NCBI GenBank assembly: GCA_012511425.1
Contig: JAAZGC010000026.1
Coordinates: forward strand, 1-14,097
Source: Clostridiales bacterium
GTDB lineage: Bacteria > Bacillota > Clostridia > Oscillospirales > CAG-272
Length of the DNA stretch: 14,097 nucleotides
Reading direction: 5' to 3'
Below, one piece after another: positions 7,596-14,097 of this stretch. Numbering within the stretch: the first letter of the stretch is position 1; each line of letters opens with the position of its first letter. The notes beneath the pieces are model-generated. The model did no database searches and had not been told where the DNA came from. It worked only from the letters and a program-made list of their open reading frames with translations. A program made the position numbers and the translations under genes.

Positions 7596-7696
7596 ATCGT
7601 TCCCCCCACGGTGAGCGTGGATTGAAGTCCCGGGGTCGGCGTTCACAATAGAGGCGTATAGTGACGCTCCCCCCCACGGGGAGCACAGTGCAATAA
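7596..7696 (+). CRISPR. Probable remnant of a type I-C-like CRISPR array (two repeats, one spacer)
   Basis: Repeat A (7596-7628) contains CCCCCCACGG and ends in GAGCGTGGATTGAAGT, close to the familiar I-C repeat ending GAGCGTGGATTGAAAC. Repeat B begins at 7663 and contains the perfect hairpin GCTCCCC-cccac-GGGGAGC (7666-7684), but its last dozen bases are degenerate, as is usual for the terminal repeat of an array. The repeat period is 67 nt: a 33-nt repeat plus a 34-nt spacer (7629-7662), correct for I-C arrays. Upstream DNA (7518-7595) is AT-rich and could be leader. No further repeat is seen at plus or minus 67 nt and there are no cas genes in the window. It is therefore an orphan remnant at best. 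The repeat match is from memory of the family, not from a search. Confidence 0.6.
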
Positions 7697-7755
7697 CGCT
7701 GCCAACAGTATCTGATGCGCCACGCTACATTTTACTTAACTTCATTTAATTCGGA

Positions 7756-7786
7756 TTGTTTACTTTTAAAATATCAGTAGTATAAT
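7756..7786 (+). promoter_or_regulatory. Probable promoter of the RimJ/RimL-like acetyltransferase gene
   Basis: A perfect TATAAT (7781-7786) lies 32 nt before the ATG at 7819. The -35 is poor: TTGTTT (7756-7761) at 19-nt spacing or TTTACT (7760-7765) at 15-nt spacing. Confidence 0.5.
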
Positions 7787-7818
7787 AAAAGTTGATTATA
7801 TTACACGAGGTCAGCAAA

Positions 7819-8379
7819 ATGACACACAAGGGAACAGTAAAGCTTGAAACAGAACGCCTCTTCCTTCGCCGCTTTGCGCCTGACGATGTCGAAGCAATGT
7901 ATCGCAATTGGGCAAGCGATCCGGAAGTCACAAAATACTTGATGTGGCCGACACATTCGGATGTATCTGTTTCCAAAGAGGTAATCGATAGCTGGCTGCC
8001 ATTATATGAAAATTTGAATCATTACAGTTGGGCGATTGTGCTAAAAGAACTAGGCGAACCGATCGGCAGTATTGCCGCAGTCCGACAAGTCGATGAAATC
8101 AAAATGGTTCATATCGGATATTGCATAGGGCAAAAATGGTGGAACTGCGGTTATACTTCTGAAACATTGGCGGAACTTGTTCGTTTTTTCTTTGAGGATG
8201 TCGGAGTCAATCGTATTGAATCACGTCACGACCCCCGCAATCCGAATTCAGGCAAAGTTATGGCGAAATGCGGACTTAAATATGAGGGAACAATGCGACA
8301 AAACGATACAAATAATCAAGGCATCTGCGACAGTAGTTGGTATGCAATACTTGCGGAGGATTATTTTAAAAGTAAATAA
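7819..8379 (+). CDS. RimJ/RimL-type GNAT family N-acetyltransferase
   Basis: This 186-residue protein opens with LETERLFLRRFAPDD (9-23), the hallmark of the Acetyltransf_3 (RimJ/RimL) group that acetylates N-terminal amines of ribosomal proteins or small molecules such as amino sugars and antibiotics. The acetyl-CoA region HIGYCIGQKWWNCGYTSE spans 98-115. The usual G-K-G is N-C-G here, a variation also met in this group. The C-terminal signature NPNSGKVMAKCGLKYEGTMR spans about 141-160. The ATG at 7819 is chosen for the GAGG site 8 nt upstream; an in-frame TTG at 7792 lacks one. The gene stands alone, with its own promoter and long noncoding flanks. Substrate unknown. Confidence 0.88.
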   Translation: MTHKGTVKLETERLFLRRFAPDDVEAMYRNWASDPEVTKYLMWPTHSDVSVSKEVIDSWLPLYENLNHYSWAIVLKELGEPIGSIAAVRQVDEIKMVHIGYCIGQKWWNCGYTSETLAELVRFFFEDVGVNRIESRHDPRNPNSGKVMAKCGLKYEGTMRQNDTNNQGICDSSWYAILAEDYFKSK

Positions 8380-8624
8380 TCGATTATATTAATATCATAA
8401 AAACACAAAAATGCTCTTGCTCTACAAAGAGGTAAAGCATGAGTTGATAATATCGACGAAGTGGTTCAAACGAATCCTAAATAAATATCATTCGTATGCT
8501 AAAAATCATAAGTGATTTTTAAAACAAACAATGCGTTTCATCGCAAAGCGGCTGTGATACAATTATGTATACAGCCGCTGAACTATTTTATAAAGCAAAC
8601 CGTTTATAAGAGAAAAAATCATCA
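8380..8624. other. Noncoding interval with four successive hairpins
   Basis: No convincing gene is present. Inverted repeats follow one another. The first is ATGCT/AGCAT enclosing CTCT/AGAG (8411-8440) with a symmetric 4x4 internal loop. The second is ACGAAT/ATTCGT (8470-8495). The third is a 9-bp AT-rich stem TAAAAATCA/TGATTTTTA (8500-8521) with a TAAG loop. The fourth is a GC-rich hairpin (8547-8579). This may be the 3' untranslated region of the acetyltransferase gene or a small structured RNA. Nothing here matches an RNA family that I recognise. Confidence 0.35.
8547..8590 (+). terminator. Probable intrinsic terminator after the RimJ/RimL-like gene
   Basis: AGCGGCTGT (8547-8555) pairs perfectly with ACAGCCGCT (8571-8579). 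ATAC/GTAT extends the stem inward past a one-base bulge to a 6-nt loop. The following tract, gaactatttta, is only moderately T-rich. The hairpin is strong, but its role as terminator rather than leader structure is inferred. Confidence 0.5.
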
Positions 8625-8653
8625 TTGACTAAACGACCGGAGTAGTATATAAT
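8625..8653 (+). promoter_or_regulatory. Sigma-A promoter of the M55 peptidase gene
   Basis: TTGACT (8625-8630), a 17-nt spacer and a perfect TATAAT (8648-8653). The start near 8660 gives a leader of about 80 nt. Confidence 0.8.
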
Positions 8654-8738
8654 AATAATTGTCGCAGAATATATCGAACTGCAACAACACGAAAAAACGA
8701 CGCGAGTTTTATTATAAATAAAAACGGAGGAGAAAAGC

Positions 8739-9527
8739 ATGAATATCTTTATTATGACCGATATGGAAGGAATAACCGGAGTTGATTCTGCCGATAACGT
8801 TTTGGTTGAAACGGAAGAACACTATATCTCATCCTGCCGCAAACTTACGGACGATATCAATGCCGCGGTGGACGGATACTTTTCCGCCGGCGCAAAGAAG
8901 GTTTTTGTCGAGGACGGCCACGGAACAGGGAAAAACTTCCTTCCCAGCACACTCGACGAAAGAGCAATCCTGGTAGATGGAATAAAAGATTACGACAGAC
9001 TGACCAAAAGCGGAGAATACAGCGCCATGGCCATGATCGGAACCCATGCGATGGCGGGTACCGAAAATGCCTTTCTCGATCACACTCAAAGCTCGACATC
9101 CTGGTTCGATTACACGATCAATGGCCGCAGCAGCGGCGAGATCGCGCAGAGCGCCGCTTTTATCGGCAGATATGATATACCGATTATAATGGTTTCCGGG
9201 GATATTGCTGCCTGCGAAGAAGCCAAACGCTTTTTGGGCGAAATAGCGACGGCGCCGGTTAAACGCGCAGTCGGGCGTAACAAAGCCATCTCGTTAAAAG
9301 CCGAAGATGCGCATGCGTTGATCCGACAGGCCGCGATAGACTCGATGCAGCTTATCGGAAAAATCAAACCGTTCAAGATACTGCTTCCGGCAGAACTGAG
9401 GCTTATACTTCAGAGGACTGACTATTGCGAGGGCTACTGCAATCATCCCGGCGTCGAAAAAGTAAATTCCCGTACTGTCAGAAAATATCTGAAAGAGATT
9501 AACTCCTACCTCGACCTTATGCTTTAA
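8739..9527 (+). CDS. M55 family metallopeptidase (D-aminopeptidase DppA-like)
   Basis: This 262-residue cytoplasmic protein matches the M55 family, whose founding member, Bacillus DppA, is a zinc D-aminopeptidase that forms a decameric ring. The opening MNIFIMTDMEGITGV supplies Asp8 and Glu10. Further metal ligands appear at His61 (VEDGHGTGKN), His103 (IGTHAMAGT) and Glu134 (GRSSGEIAQSA), with His115 (AFLDHTQS) in the active-site region, all in the expected order and spacing. IIMVSGDIAACEEAK is another family signature. Length is close to that of the family. The GGAGGAG site 6 nt before the ATG fixes the start. The likely role is trimming D-amino-acid-containing peptides, for example from cell-wall turnover, but no dpp transport genes adjoin it. 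It converges with the dinB gene across a 50-nt gap. Confidence 0.9.
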   Translation: MNIFIMTDMEGITGVDSADNVLVETEEHYISSCRKLTDDINAAVDGYFSAGAKKVFVEDGHGTGKNFLPSTLDERAILVDGIKDYDRLTKSGEYSAMAMIGTHAMAGTENAFLDHTQSSTSWFDYTINGRSSGEIAQSAAFIGRYDIPIIMVSGDIAACEEAKRFLGEIATAPVKRAVGRNKAISLKAEDAHALIRQAAIDSMQLIGKIKPFKILLPAELRLILQRTDYCEGYCNHPGVEKVNSRTVRKYLKEINSYLDLML

Positions 9528-9577
9528 TACGAGTAGAATCAGTAAAAGAATCAATCGGCGCGGTATTAAAAACTTAT

Positions 9578-10813
9578 TTATGACAACATTCCGGTCGGCA
9601 TGACAATGTTCGAGCCGCCGGAGGGCGGGATTTTAACATTCCCGTAAATAATTGCATGTTTTATTGATAAATCACCGAATCTTGAGCGTATTCCGGTGAC
9701 GGCTTCATCGAGAGATTCGATTCTGGCGGTATCGGCCGAGTCGCAGAAAACGCTGTATTGTAAAGGGTTTTCAGAGTCGGTCAGATTTATCGCCCTGACC
9801 ACCAGAGCTCTTATCGGAAGCTGCCATTTGTAGTTTTTCTCAAAGAGTTCATACGCATATCCGGCAATAACCGATTGGCTCTGCGTCGGCACCGGAAGCT
9901 GGCACTGCCATTCCCTGAATTTGAGACGGTTGTCTCTTATGGTTACCGAAATTCCTCCGGCGCGCTTGTTCAATTCATGAAGCCTCGCCCCGACATCCTG
10001 TGAAGGATCGAGTATAAACGGCCAGACCTCCGAGCAGTCGCATAAATCCTGCATTGCGGTGTTGCCGTGTCCTACGCTTTTGACCGGAATGTCGGAGCAG
10101 CAGGAAATCACCTCGGAATGTTCTTCTCCGGTGGCGTAAAGCTTCAGCGCAAGCCCGATTTTGCCGAATTTTTGACAGAGAAATTCTTCGGAAGCATTTG
10201 CGAGATCTCCTATGGTTATAATCCCGTTTTTCAAAAGCGCAGCCTCGACGGAGCGGCCGACTCCGAGCATTTCCGACGCCGCTAAGGGCCAAACCTTTTC
10301 TTTGTAATTATCTCTGCAGATGCAGGTTACGGCGTCCGGTTTTTTCATGTCGCTGCCGAGTTTTGAGAATATTTTGTTCCAGCTTACCCCTATGGATACC
10401 GTAATGCCGAGTTCGCTTTTTATCCTCTCTCTTATTTCATCGGCGATTTTCGCCCCGTTTTTCGCTCCGCCGCTTCCGGTGACATCTATCCAGCATTCGT
10501 CCATGCCGTACGGCTCGACTCTGTCGGTGTAAGAGGCGTAAATATCCCTTGCAAATTCGGAATACTTCATATATTCGCTGTAATGAGGTTTTACGAATAA
10601 AATTCCGGGGCATTTCGAACGCGCCTGCCATACCGCTTCGCCTGTCTTGACACCGAAACCTTTGGCTATGTAATTTTTTGCAAGAACAATTCCGTGTCTC
10701 TCTGCAGGAGAGCCGCATACCGCTATCGGATGTCCGCGGAGCGAGGGATTGAGCTCGCTTTCAACCGATGCGTAAAAATTATTCATATCAATGTGAAGTA
10801 TTATTCGTTCCAT
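9578..10813 (-). CDS. dinB: DNA polymerase IV (Y-family translesion polymerase)
   Basis: This 411-residue enzyme carries the Y-family motifs. MERIILHIDMNNFYASVE at the start gives metal ligand Asp9. PYGMDECWIDVTG near 102-114 gives the Asp105-Glu106 pair. SIGVSWNKIFSKLGSDMKKPDA follows in the palm, then a helix-hairpin-helix segment (LGVGRSVEAALLKNGI) and a little-finger domain to about residue 380. It copies past damaged bases at low fidelity. The ATG at 10813 is chosen because the family begins a few residues before HIDMN. A TTG at 10834 would lie only about 17 nt from the predicted transcript start. No strong ribosome binding site precedes the ATG. I find no clear terminal beta-clamp peptide. 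The gene has a perfect promoter flanked by direct repeats but no recognisable LexA box. Confidence 0.92.
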   Translation of the reverse strand: MERIILHIDMNNFYASVESELNPSLRGHPIAVCGSPAERHGIVLAKNYIAKGFGVKTGEAVWQARSKCPGILFVKPHYSEYMKYSEFARDIYASYTDRVEPYGMDECWIDVTGSGGAKNGAKIADEIRERIKSELGITVSIGVSWNKIFSKLGSDMKKPDAVTCICRDNYKEKVWPLAASEMLGVGRSVEAALLKNGIITIGDLANASEEFLCQKFGKIGLALKLYATGEEHSEVISCCSDIPVKSVGHGNTAMQDLCDCSEVWPFILDPSQDVGARLHELNKRAGGISVTIRDNRLKFREWQCQLPVPTQSQSVIAGYAYELFEKNYKWQLPIRALVVRAINLTDSENPLQYSVFCDSADTARIESLDEAVTGIRSRFGDLSIKHAIIYGNVKIPPSGGSNIVMPTGMLS

Positions 10814-10857
10814 ATTCGCACTAATTAGAATCAAAACCTAGAACTATTGCGAATACA

Positions 10858-10886
10858 ATTATACCATTTGGAACTTATTCTGTCAA
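10858..10886 (-). promoter_or_regulatory. Sigma-A promoter of dinB
   Basis: On the minus strand a perfect TTGACA (10886-10881), a 17-nt spacer and a perfect TATAAT (10863-10858) sit about 45 nt upstream of the dinB ATG. Confidence 0.85.
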
Positions 10887-10894
10887 TGGAACTT
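10869..10894 (-). repeat. Direct repeat AAGTTCCA flanking the dinB -35 (candidate operator)
   Basis: Read on the minus strand, AAGTTCCA occurs at 10894-10887 and again at 10876-10869, 18 nt apart. One copy lies just upstream of the -35 hexamer and the other in the spacer. A protein bound there would block RNA polymerase. It is not a canonical GAAC-N4-GTTC LexA box. Confidence 0.35.
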
Positions 10895-10911
10895 TGAAAT
10901 TGAAGGGAAGA

Positions 10912-10927
10912 GTCGCATAAGTGCGAC
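10912..10927. promoter_or_regulatory. Short perfect hairpin/inverted repeat upstream of dinB
   Basis: GTCGCA-taag-TGCGAC is a perfect 6-bp stem with a 4-nt loop, in the divergent region between dinB and the broken CBM9-like gene. No T-tract follows on either strand, so it reads more like a protein-binding site than a terminator. Confidence 0.25.
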
Positions 10928-11038
10928 AGTTGAGCAGGAGTGATCATACTACGGTTTTAGTGTATAATACAATGAATATTTCAGGCTAATTCAGAATAAC
11001 TTTACAAATGGAACGAATGTGAAATCTGACATATATTA

Positions 11039-11067
11039 TTGACATGCCGGATATGTTGTGATATAAT
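11039..11067 (+). promoter_or_regulatory. Sigma-A promoter of the CBM9-like (broken) gene
   Basis: Perfect TTGACA (11039-11044), 17-nt spacer and perfect TATAAT (11062-11067). The leader is about 50 nt. Confidence 0.8.
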
Positions 11068-11102
11068 AAGTTTGTCGTACATGTAAATCATGTTTATAAA
11101 AA

Positions 11103-11115
11103 TGTCATTATGACA
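11103..11115. promoter_or_regulatory. 13-bp palindrome abutting the ribosome binding site of the CBM9-like gene
   Basis: TGTCAT-T-ATGACA is a perfect palindrome ending where the AGAGGA ribosome binding site (11115-11120) begins. Just upstream, ACATG-taaat-CATGT forms another small dyad. These could be operators or leader structure. Confidence 0.3.
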
Positions 11116-11126
11116 GAGGAAAACAC

Positions 11127-11937
11127 ATGAAAAGAACAGCGATTCTGACTTTCCTGATTGCGGCAGCCTTGCTTATGACGCTTGTTGCGCCCGTATTCGC
11201 AAATGACGAAATGACGGTTCACGGAACTCACGAACCGCCCATTATGGACGGTGAAATCGATGACTGCTATATGAACCGGAGTTGAATACGCATTGGATAT
11301 GGGTATCTCTGTTGCAGGTTACCTCGCCATGCTTGCTACCGAACCAAGCGGCGGTTATAACGACAACCAGCGCTTTGAAATCGGTATAGCTCTTGATGAA
11401 GACGGCACGCAGATCTGGAAAACATGCTCGCCGGCAGATGTTAAAGACTCAATCAACGAACAGGCTATCTTCACCGAAGCCCCCTTCAAATTCTTTGTTA
11501 AGCGCGATGAAGCTGCTAAAAACAATATCTACGAGTTTGCCGTACCGTGGACATATCTCGACCGTACCGGTACGATGACATTTAAAGAAGGCTCAAAAGT
11601 CACCCTTAACTACTCCTGCAATGCACATACCAGGGAAGAGTATGAAAGCGGCAATCCGCATTATATGGAATACGGCGGAGGAATCTGGGCTAACAGTTAT
11701 GAGGACGGCATGATAGTAACCCTCGGCCCGTACCAGATTATTGTTGAGGAAGAAATTATCGAGGAAGCACCGGAAGCCGCAACCGATCCTGCTGTTGAAG
11801 CTCCGGCTGCCGAAACCGCAGCTGCCCCGGCTGCTGCCGAACCCGCGGCACAAACATCCGACGGAATTGCAATAGCCGTTTTGGCGGTTGCCGCATCGCT
11901 CGGATGCGCAATGCTTATTAAAAAGCGCAGAAGCTGA
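11127..11937 (+). pseudogene. Broken gene for a secreted CBM9-like, C-terminally anchored surface protein
   Basis: The promoter, AGAGGA site and ATG at 11127 are intact. They lead into a signal peptide (MKRTAILTFL..., cleavage likely after VFA at residue 25) and the start of a CBM9-like domain (PIMDGEIDDCYMN), but the frame stops at 11283-11285. The rest lies in another frame, open from 11275 (TGVEYALDMGISVAGY...) to 11937. It holds the later CBM9-type strands (NDNQRFEIGIALDEDGTQIW, NIYEFAVPWTYLD), a Glu/Ala/Pro-rich linker, and a tail QTSDGIAIAV followed by a hydrophobic stretch ending KKRRS. CBM9-like domains usually have some tens of residues between the DGEIDD start and the VEYALD strand, so an out-of-frame internal deletion fits better than a single-base slip. 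I see no slippery heptamer for programmed frameshifting. Assembly error remains possible. Confidence 0.65.
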
Positions 11938-11954
11938 TCATATATCATAAAATC

Positions 11955-11993
11955 ATTCCGGCTTATCCATTGAGATAAGCCGGAATTTATTTA
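11955..11993 (+). terminator. Strong intrinsic terminator after the CBM9-like gene
   Basis: ATTCCGGCTTATC (11955-11967) pairs perfectly with GATAAGCCGGAAT (11974-11986) around a 6-nt loop, giving a 13-bp stem followed by ttatttatt. It lies 18 nt after the stop codon. Confidence 0.9.
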
Positions 11994-12006
11994 TACCCAT
12001 AAAGAC

Positions 12007-12035
12007 TTGAATCCGGGTCAGTTATATGCTATAAT
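12007..12035 (+). promoter_or_regulatory. Extended -10 promoter of the glycoside-hydrolase-like gene
   Basis: TTGAAT (12007-12012), a 17-nt spacer and TATAAT (12030-12035) with an upstream TGc, which makes an extended -10. It sits directly after the preceding terminator and about 60 nt before the ATG. Confidence 0.8.
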
Positions 12036-12093
12036 TTAATCGATATAAAACAAAATCAGGAATTAAATATAAAATTGTTTCGAGGTGACATTT

Positions 12094-14046
12094 ATGGGAC
12101 TCAAGATATTCTCAATCATGCGTCTTGACACCGAGCATTTAGACGAAATATGCTCTGATATCGCACGGCAGAAGCGCGATGGAATCTCCGACTGCGCACT
12201 TTTTATGATGACACTTGTACCGGAAGGCAATCCTCCGGTTGATAAAGCAAAAATACTATGCGAAAAATACAAGATATTTAAGAAAAAACTCGATGCAATG
12301 AATATCGAAAGCGGTGTGCTGGTTCAGGCTACAATCGGTCACGGCTGGGTACTCAGCGAAATGTTTCCGTATCAGCAGTATACCGCACTTGACACGGGAG
12401 AACAATCGCAAATCGTATGCCCGTATGATGACGGCTTCAGAGAGTATATCAAAAACGCTTTTAAAACTATAGCGCTCTGTCATCCCGATATGATAATGCT
12501 CGACGATGATTTTCGCCTTATGTCCGCAAGAAGCGGCGGTGGCTGCGGCTGTCCGCTCCATATAGCTGAGTTTAACCGCATGGCCGGGACATCTTTTACA
12601 AGGGAAGAACTTAATAAAGCGCTGCATCGGAATGGAGAAGAAGGAGACAGATACAACCATATTTTCACCGAAACCCAGAGAAATGCACTTATTTCCTGCG
12701 CCGAATTAATGCGGCAGGGGATTGATGAAGTCGATCCTGCATTGCCGGGTTCTTTCTGCTGTGTCGGAAACAATGTGGAATGCGCAGAGGAAATAGCTCA
12801 TATTCTTGCCGGAGAGGGGAATCCTTCCGTAGTAAGGATCAACAATGGCAACTACACGCCGCGGGGAGCGAGATATTTCAGCGACGTCTTTCTTCGCGCA
12901 GCTCAGCAGGTGGCAAAGCTCGAAGGAAAGGTTGATTATATCCTCGCAGAAACCGATACCTGCCCGCAAAACCGTTACAGCACTTCGGCAATGTCTCTCC
13001 ATACGCATTTTACCGGTTCGCTGCTTGAAGGCGCAAACGGTGCCAAGCACTGGATCACCCGCCTTCACGCTTTTGAACCGGAAAGCGGGGAAGCGTATCG
13101 CAGAATTCTTTCTGCGAACCGAGGATTTTATGACTATCTTGCGGATATTTACCCCCGACTTGTTTGGAGGGGCTGCAGAATTCCGATGTCAGATACGCCG
13201 AAGTTTGACCTAAGACGTAATTATACCGGGAGCAGCGGCTGGAGTCAGTGTGTGCTTGAATGGCTTGGACTGCCGTTCTATTTCTCGGCGCATGACGGCG
13301 GCATCGTCTGTCTTGAGGGAGATGCCGATCTGAATTTCAATGACGAAGAAATACTTTGGTTTTTAAAAGGACCTGTGTTCCTTGCTTCCGATACCGCGAA
13401 AAGGCTGATCGAGAGAGGCTTCGGGAAATATCTCGGCGTTGATGTCAAAAAATGGGAAGGTCTGCAGCCCAGCGTCGAAAAACTTGAGTATCGCGGAAAC
13501 GTTTGCAATGTGCAGTATAATTATATGCAGCTTATACCGACAGAGGTGTCAACAAAAGAAATATCCACGGTTTATCATACTGTTGACAAGGAAAATCTGA
13601 CACGACTGTTTCCCGGTGTCACCTTTTATCAGAACAGCCTCGGCGGAAAAATCACGGTTTTCTGCGGCACACCGAACGCGCCGTATAATCTTACGACAGC
13701 CTTTAGTTTCTTAAACTTATCAAGAAAAATGCAGTTGATTAGCCTGATGCAGGAATGCGGTGAGCTTACTGTATACTATCCGGGAGACGCCGAGATTTAT
13801 CTCAAGGCAGCCGAGATAAAAGATGAACCAAACAAGTTGTTTATCGCTGTATACAACTTGGGATTCGATCCGCTCGATAAGCTTCAACTGAAATTTGAAA
13901 ACGAAGTGTCAAATGTGAAAAAGCTAATGCCGAACGGCAGTATTGAAGAAATATGCTTTGACCAGCTCCTCGACGGCTCTATGCTTCTTGATACATCCTG
14001 TAATACCCTCGATCCCGTTATACTTATAACAGAATTACAGCAATAA
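12094..14046 (+). CDS. Putative cytoplasmic glycoside hydrolase, TIM-barrel, GH42-like or unassigned family
   Basis: The 650-residue protein has no signal peptide. Its N-terminal half reads like a beta/alpha barrel, with strand ends carrying VLVQATIGHGW (about 75-85), MIMLDDDFRL (133-142) and YILAETDTCPQNRY (282-295). Asp138/Asp139 and Glu286 are plausible acid/base and nucleophile positions. The Glu-Thr-Asp-Thr-Cys-Pro context recalls the nucleophile strand of GH42-type beta-galactosidases. Residues from about 400 look like an amidotransferase-like trimerisation segment (LEWLGLPFYFSAHDGG, ILWFLKGPVFLASDTAKRLIERGFGKYLGV), and a beta domain ends the chain. That order matches the GH42/A4 beta-galactosidase architecture. 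I could not recognise a confident family. GAGGTGA, 5 nt before the ATG at 12094, fixes the start; an upstream GTG lies inside that site. It probably acts on imported oligosaccharides. Confidence 0.65.
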   Translation: MGLKIFSIMRLDTEHLDEICSDIARQKRDGISDCALFMMTLVPEGNPPVDKAKILCEKYKIFKKKLDAMNIESGVLVQATIGHGWVLSEMFPYQQYTALDTGEQSQIVCPYDDGFREYIKNAFKTIALCHPDMIMLDDDFRLMSARSGGGCGCPLHIAEFNRMAGTSFTREELNKALHRNGEEGDRYNHIFTETQRNALISCAELMRQGIDEVDPALPGSFCCVGNNVECAEEIAHILAGEGNPSVVRINNGNYTPRGARYFSDVFLRAAQQVAKLEGKVDYILAETDTCPQNRYSTSAMSLHTHFTGSLLEGANGAKHWITRLHAFEPESGEAYRRILSANRGFYDYLADIYPRLVWRGCRIPMSDTPKFDLRRNYTGSSGWSQCVLEWLGLPFYFSAHDGGIVCLEGDADLNFNDEEILWFLKGPVFLASDTAKRLIERGFGKYLGVDVKKWEGLQPSVEKLEYRGNVCNVQYNYMQLIPTEVSTKEISTVYHTVDKENLTRLFPGVTFYQNSLGGKITVFCGTPNAPYNLTTAFSFLNLSRKMQLISLMQECGELTVYYPGDAEIYLKAAEIKDEPNKLFIAVYNLGFDPLDKLQLKFENEVSNVKKLMPNGSIEEICFDQLLDGSMLLDTSCNTLDPVILITELQQ

Positions 14047-14097
14047 TTATCAGTATTAAATATACCCATAACTCCCGTGCCGCTGCGTTTGAATTGA

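Noticed and set aside
8177..8392. Second frame overlapping the end of the RimJ/RimL-like acetyltransferase
   Set aside because: It has no ribosome binding site or family features, and the acetyltransferase frame explains the conservation.
9523..9570. TTTAATAC/GTATTAAA inverted repeat between the convergent M55 and dinB genes as a bidirectional terminator
   Set aside because: The arms are AT-only, overlap the M55 stop codon and are separated by 32 nt with no compact stem or T-tract.
10963..10968. TATAAT at 10963 as a second promoter
   Set aside because: There is no -35 at acceptable spacing; the perfect promoter at 11039-11067 is far better.
11271..11295. Programmed ribosomal frameshift joining the two parts of the CBM9-like gene
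   Set aside because: There is no slippery heptamer or stimulatory structure, and domain content between the two halves appears to be missing.

Overview
The window looks like chromosomal DNA of an anaerobic, low-to-moderate-GC Firmicute, most likely an uncultured gut-type Clostridia (Oscillospirales/Christensenellales-like). This rests on strong GGAGG-type ribosome binding sites, near-consensus TTGACA-17-TATAAT promoters, a Gram-positive solute-binding lipoprotein, a DUF2975/YozG-type regulator pair, a surface protein with a hydrophobic plus KKRR tail, and the families present. The lineage is inferred from gene style, not from a marker gene.

Layout. (1) 1-1206, minus strand: 5' part of a carbohydrate-type ABC solute-binding lipoprotein that runs off the left edge. 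It diverges from (2) 1430-4731, plus strand: an acyl-CoA synthetase/AMP ligase followed 11 nt later by a membrane-anchored parallel beta-helix surface protein. The shared intergenic region holds two back-to-back near-consensus promoters and a perfect 13-bp palindrome. (3) 4805-7517, plus strand: a compact four-gene run of DUF2975 membrane protein, YozG-like XRE regulator, PurF-like phosphoribosyltransferase without its catalytic cysteine, and a GNAT acetyltransferase. (4) 7518-7818: intergenic region with what looks like a two-repeat, one-spacer remnant of a type I-C-like CRISPR array, with no cas genes in view. (5) 7819-8379: a RimJ/RimL-type GNAT, then about 360 bases of hairpin-rich noncoding DNA. 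(6) 8739-9527: an M55 (DppA-like) metallopeptidase, convergent with (7) 9578-10813, minus strand: a Y-family DNA polymerase (DinB). (8) 11127-11937: a broken gene for a secreted CBM9-like surface protein, followed by a strong intrinsic terminator. (9) 12094-14046: a large cytoplasmic TIM-barrel glycoside-hydrolase-like protein with its own extended -10 promoter.

The gene set suggests a polysaccharide- and peptide-scavenging anaerobe: sugar-binding lipoprotein, cell-surface beta-helix and CBM9 proteins, an intracellular glycosidase-like enzyme and a D-aminopeptidase-like enzyme. The least explained unit is the DUF2975-XRE-PurF-like-GNAT run. Its PurF homologue keeps the PRPP loop and Fe-S cysteines but has lost the glutaminase active site, so it is unlikely to be the ordinary first enzyme of purine synthesis.
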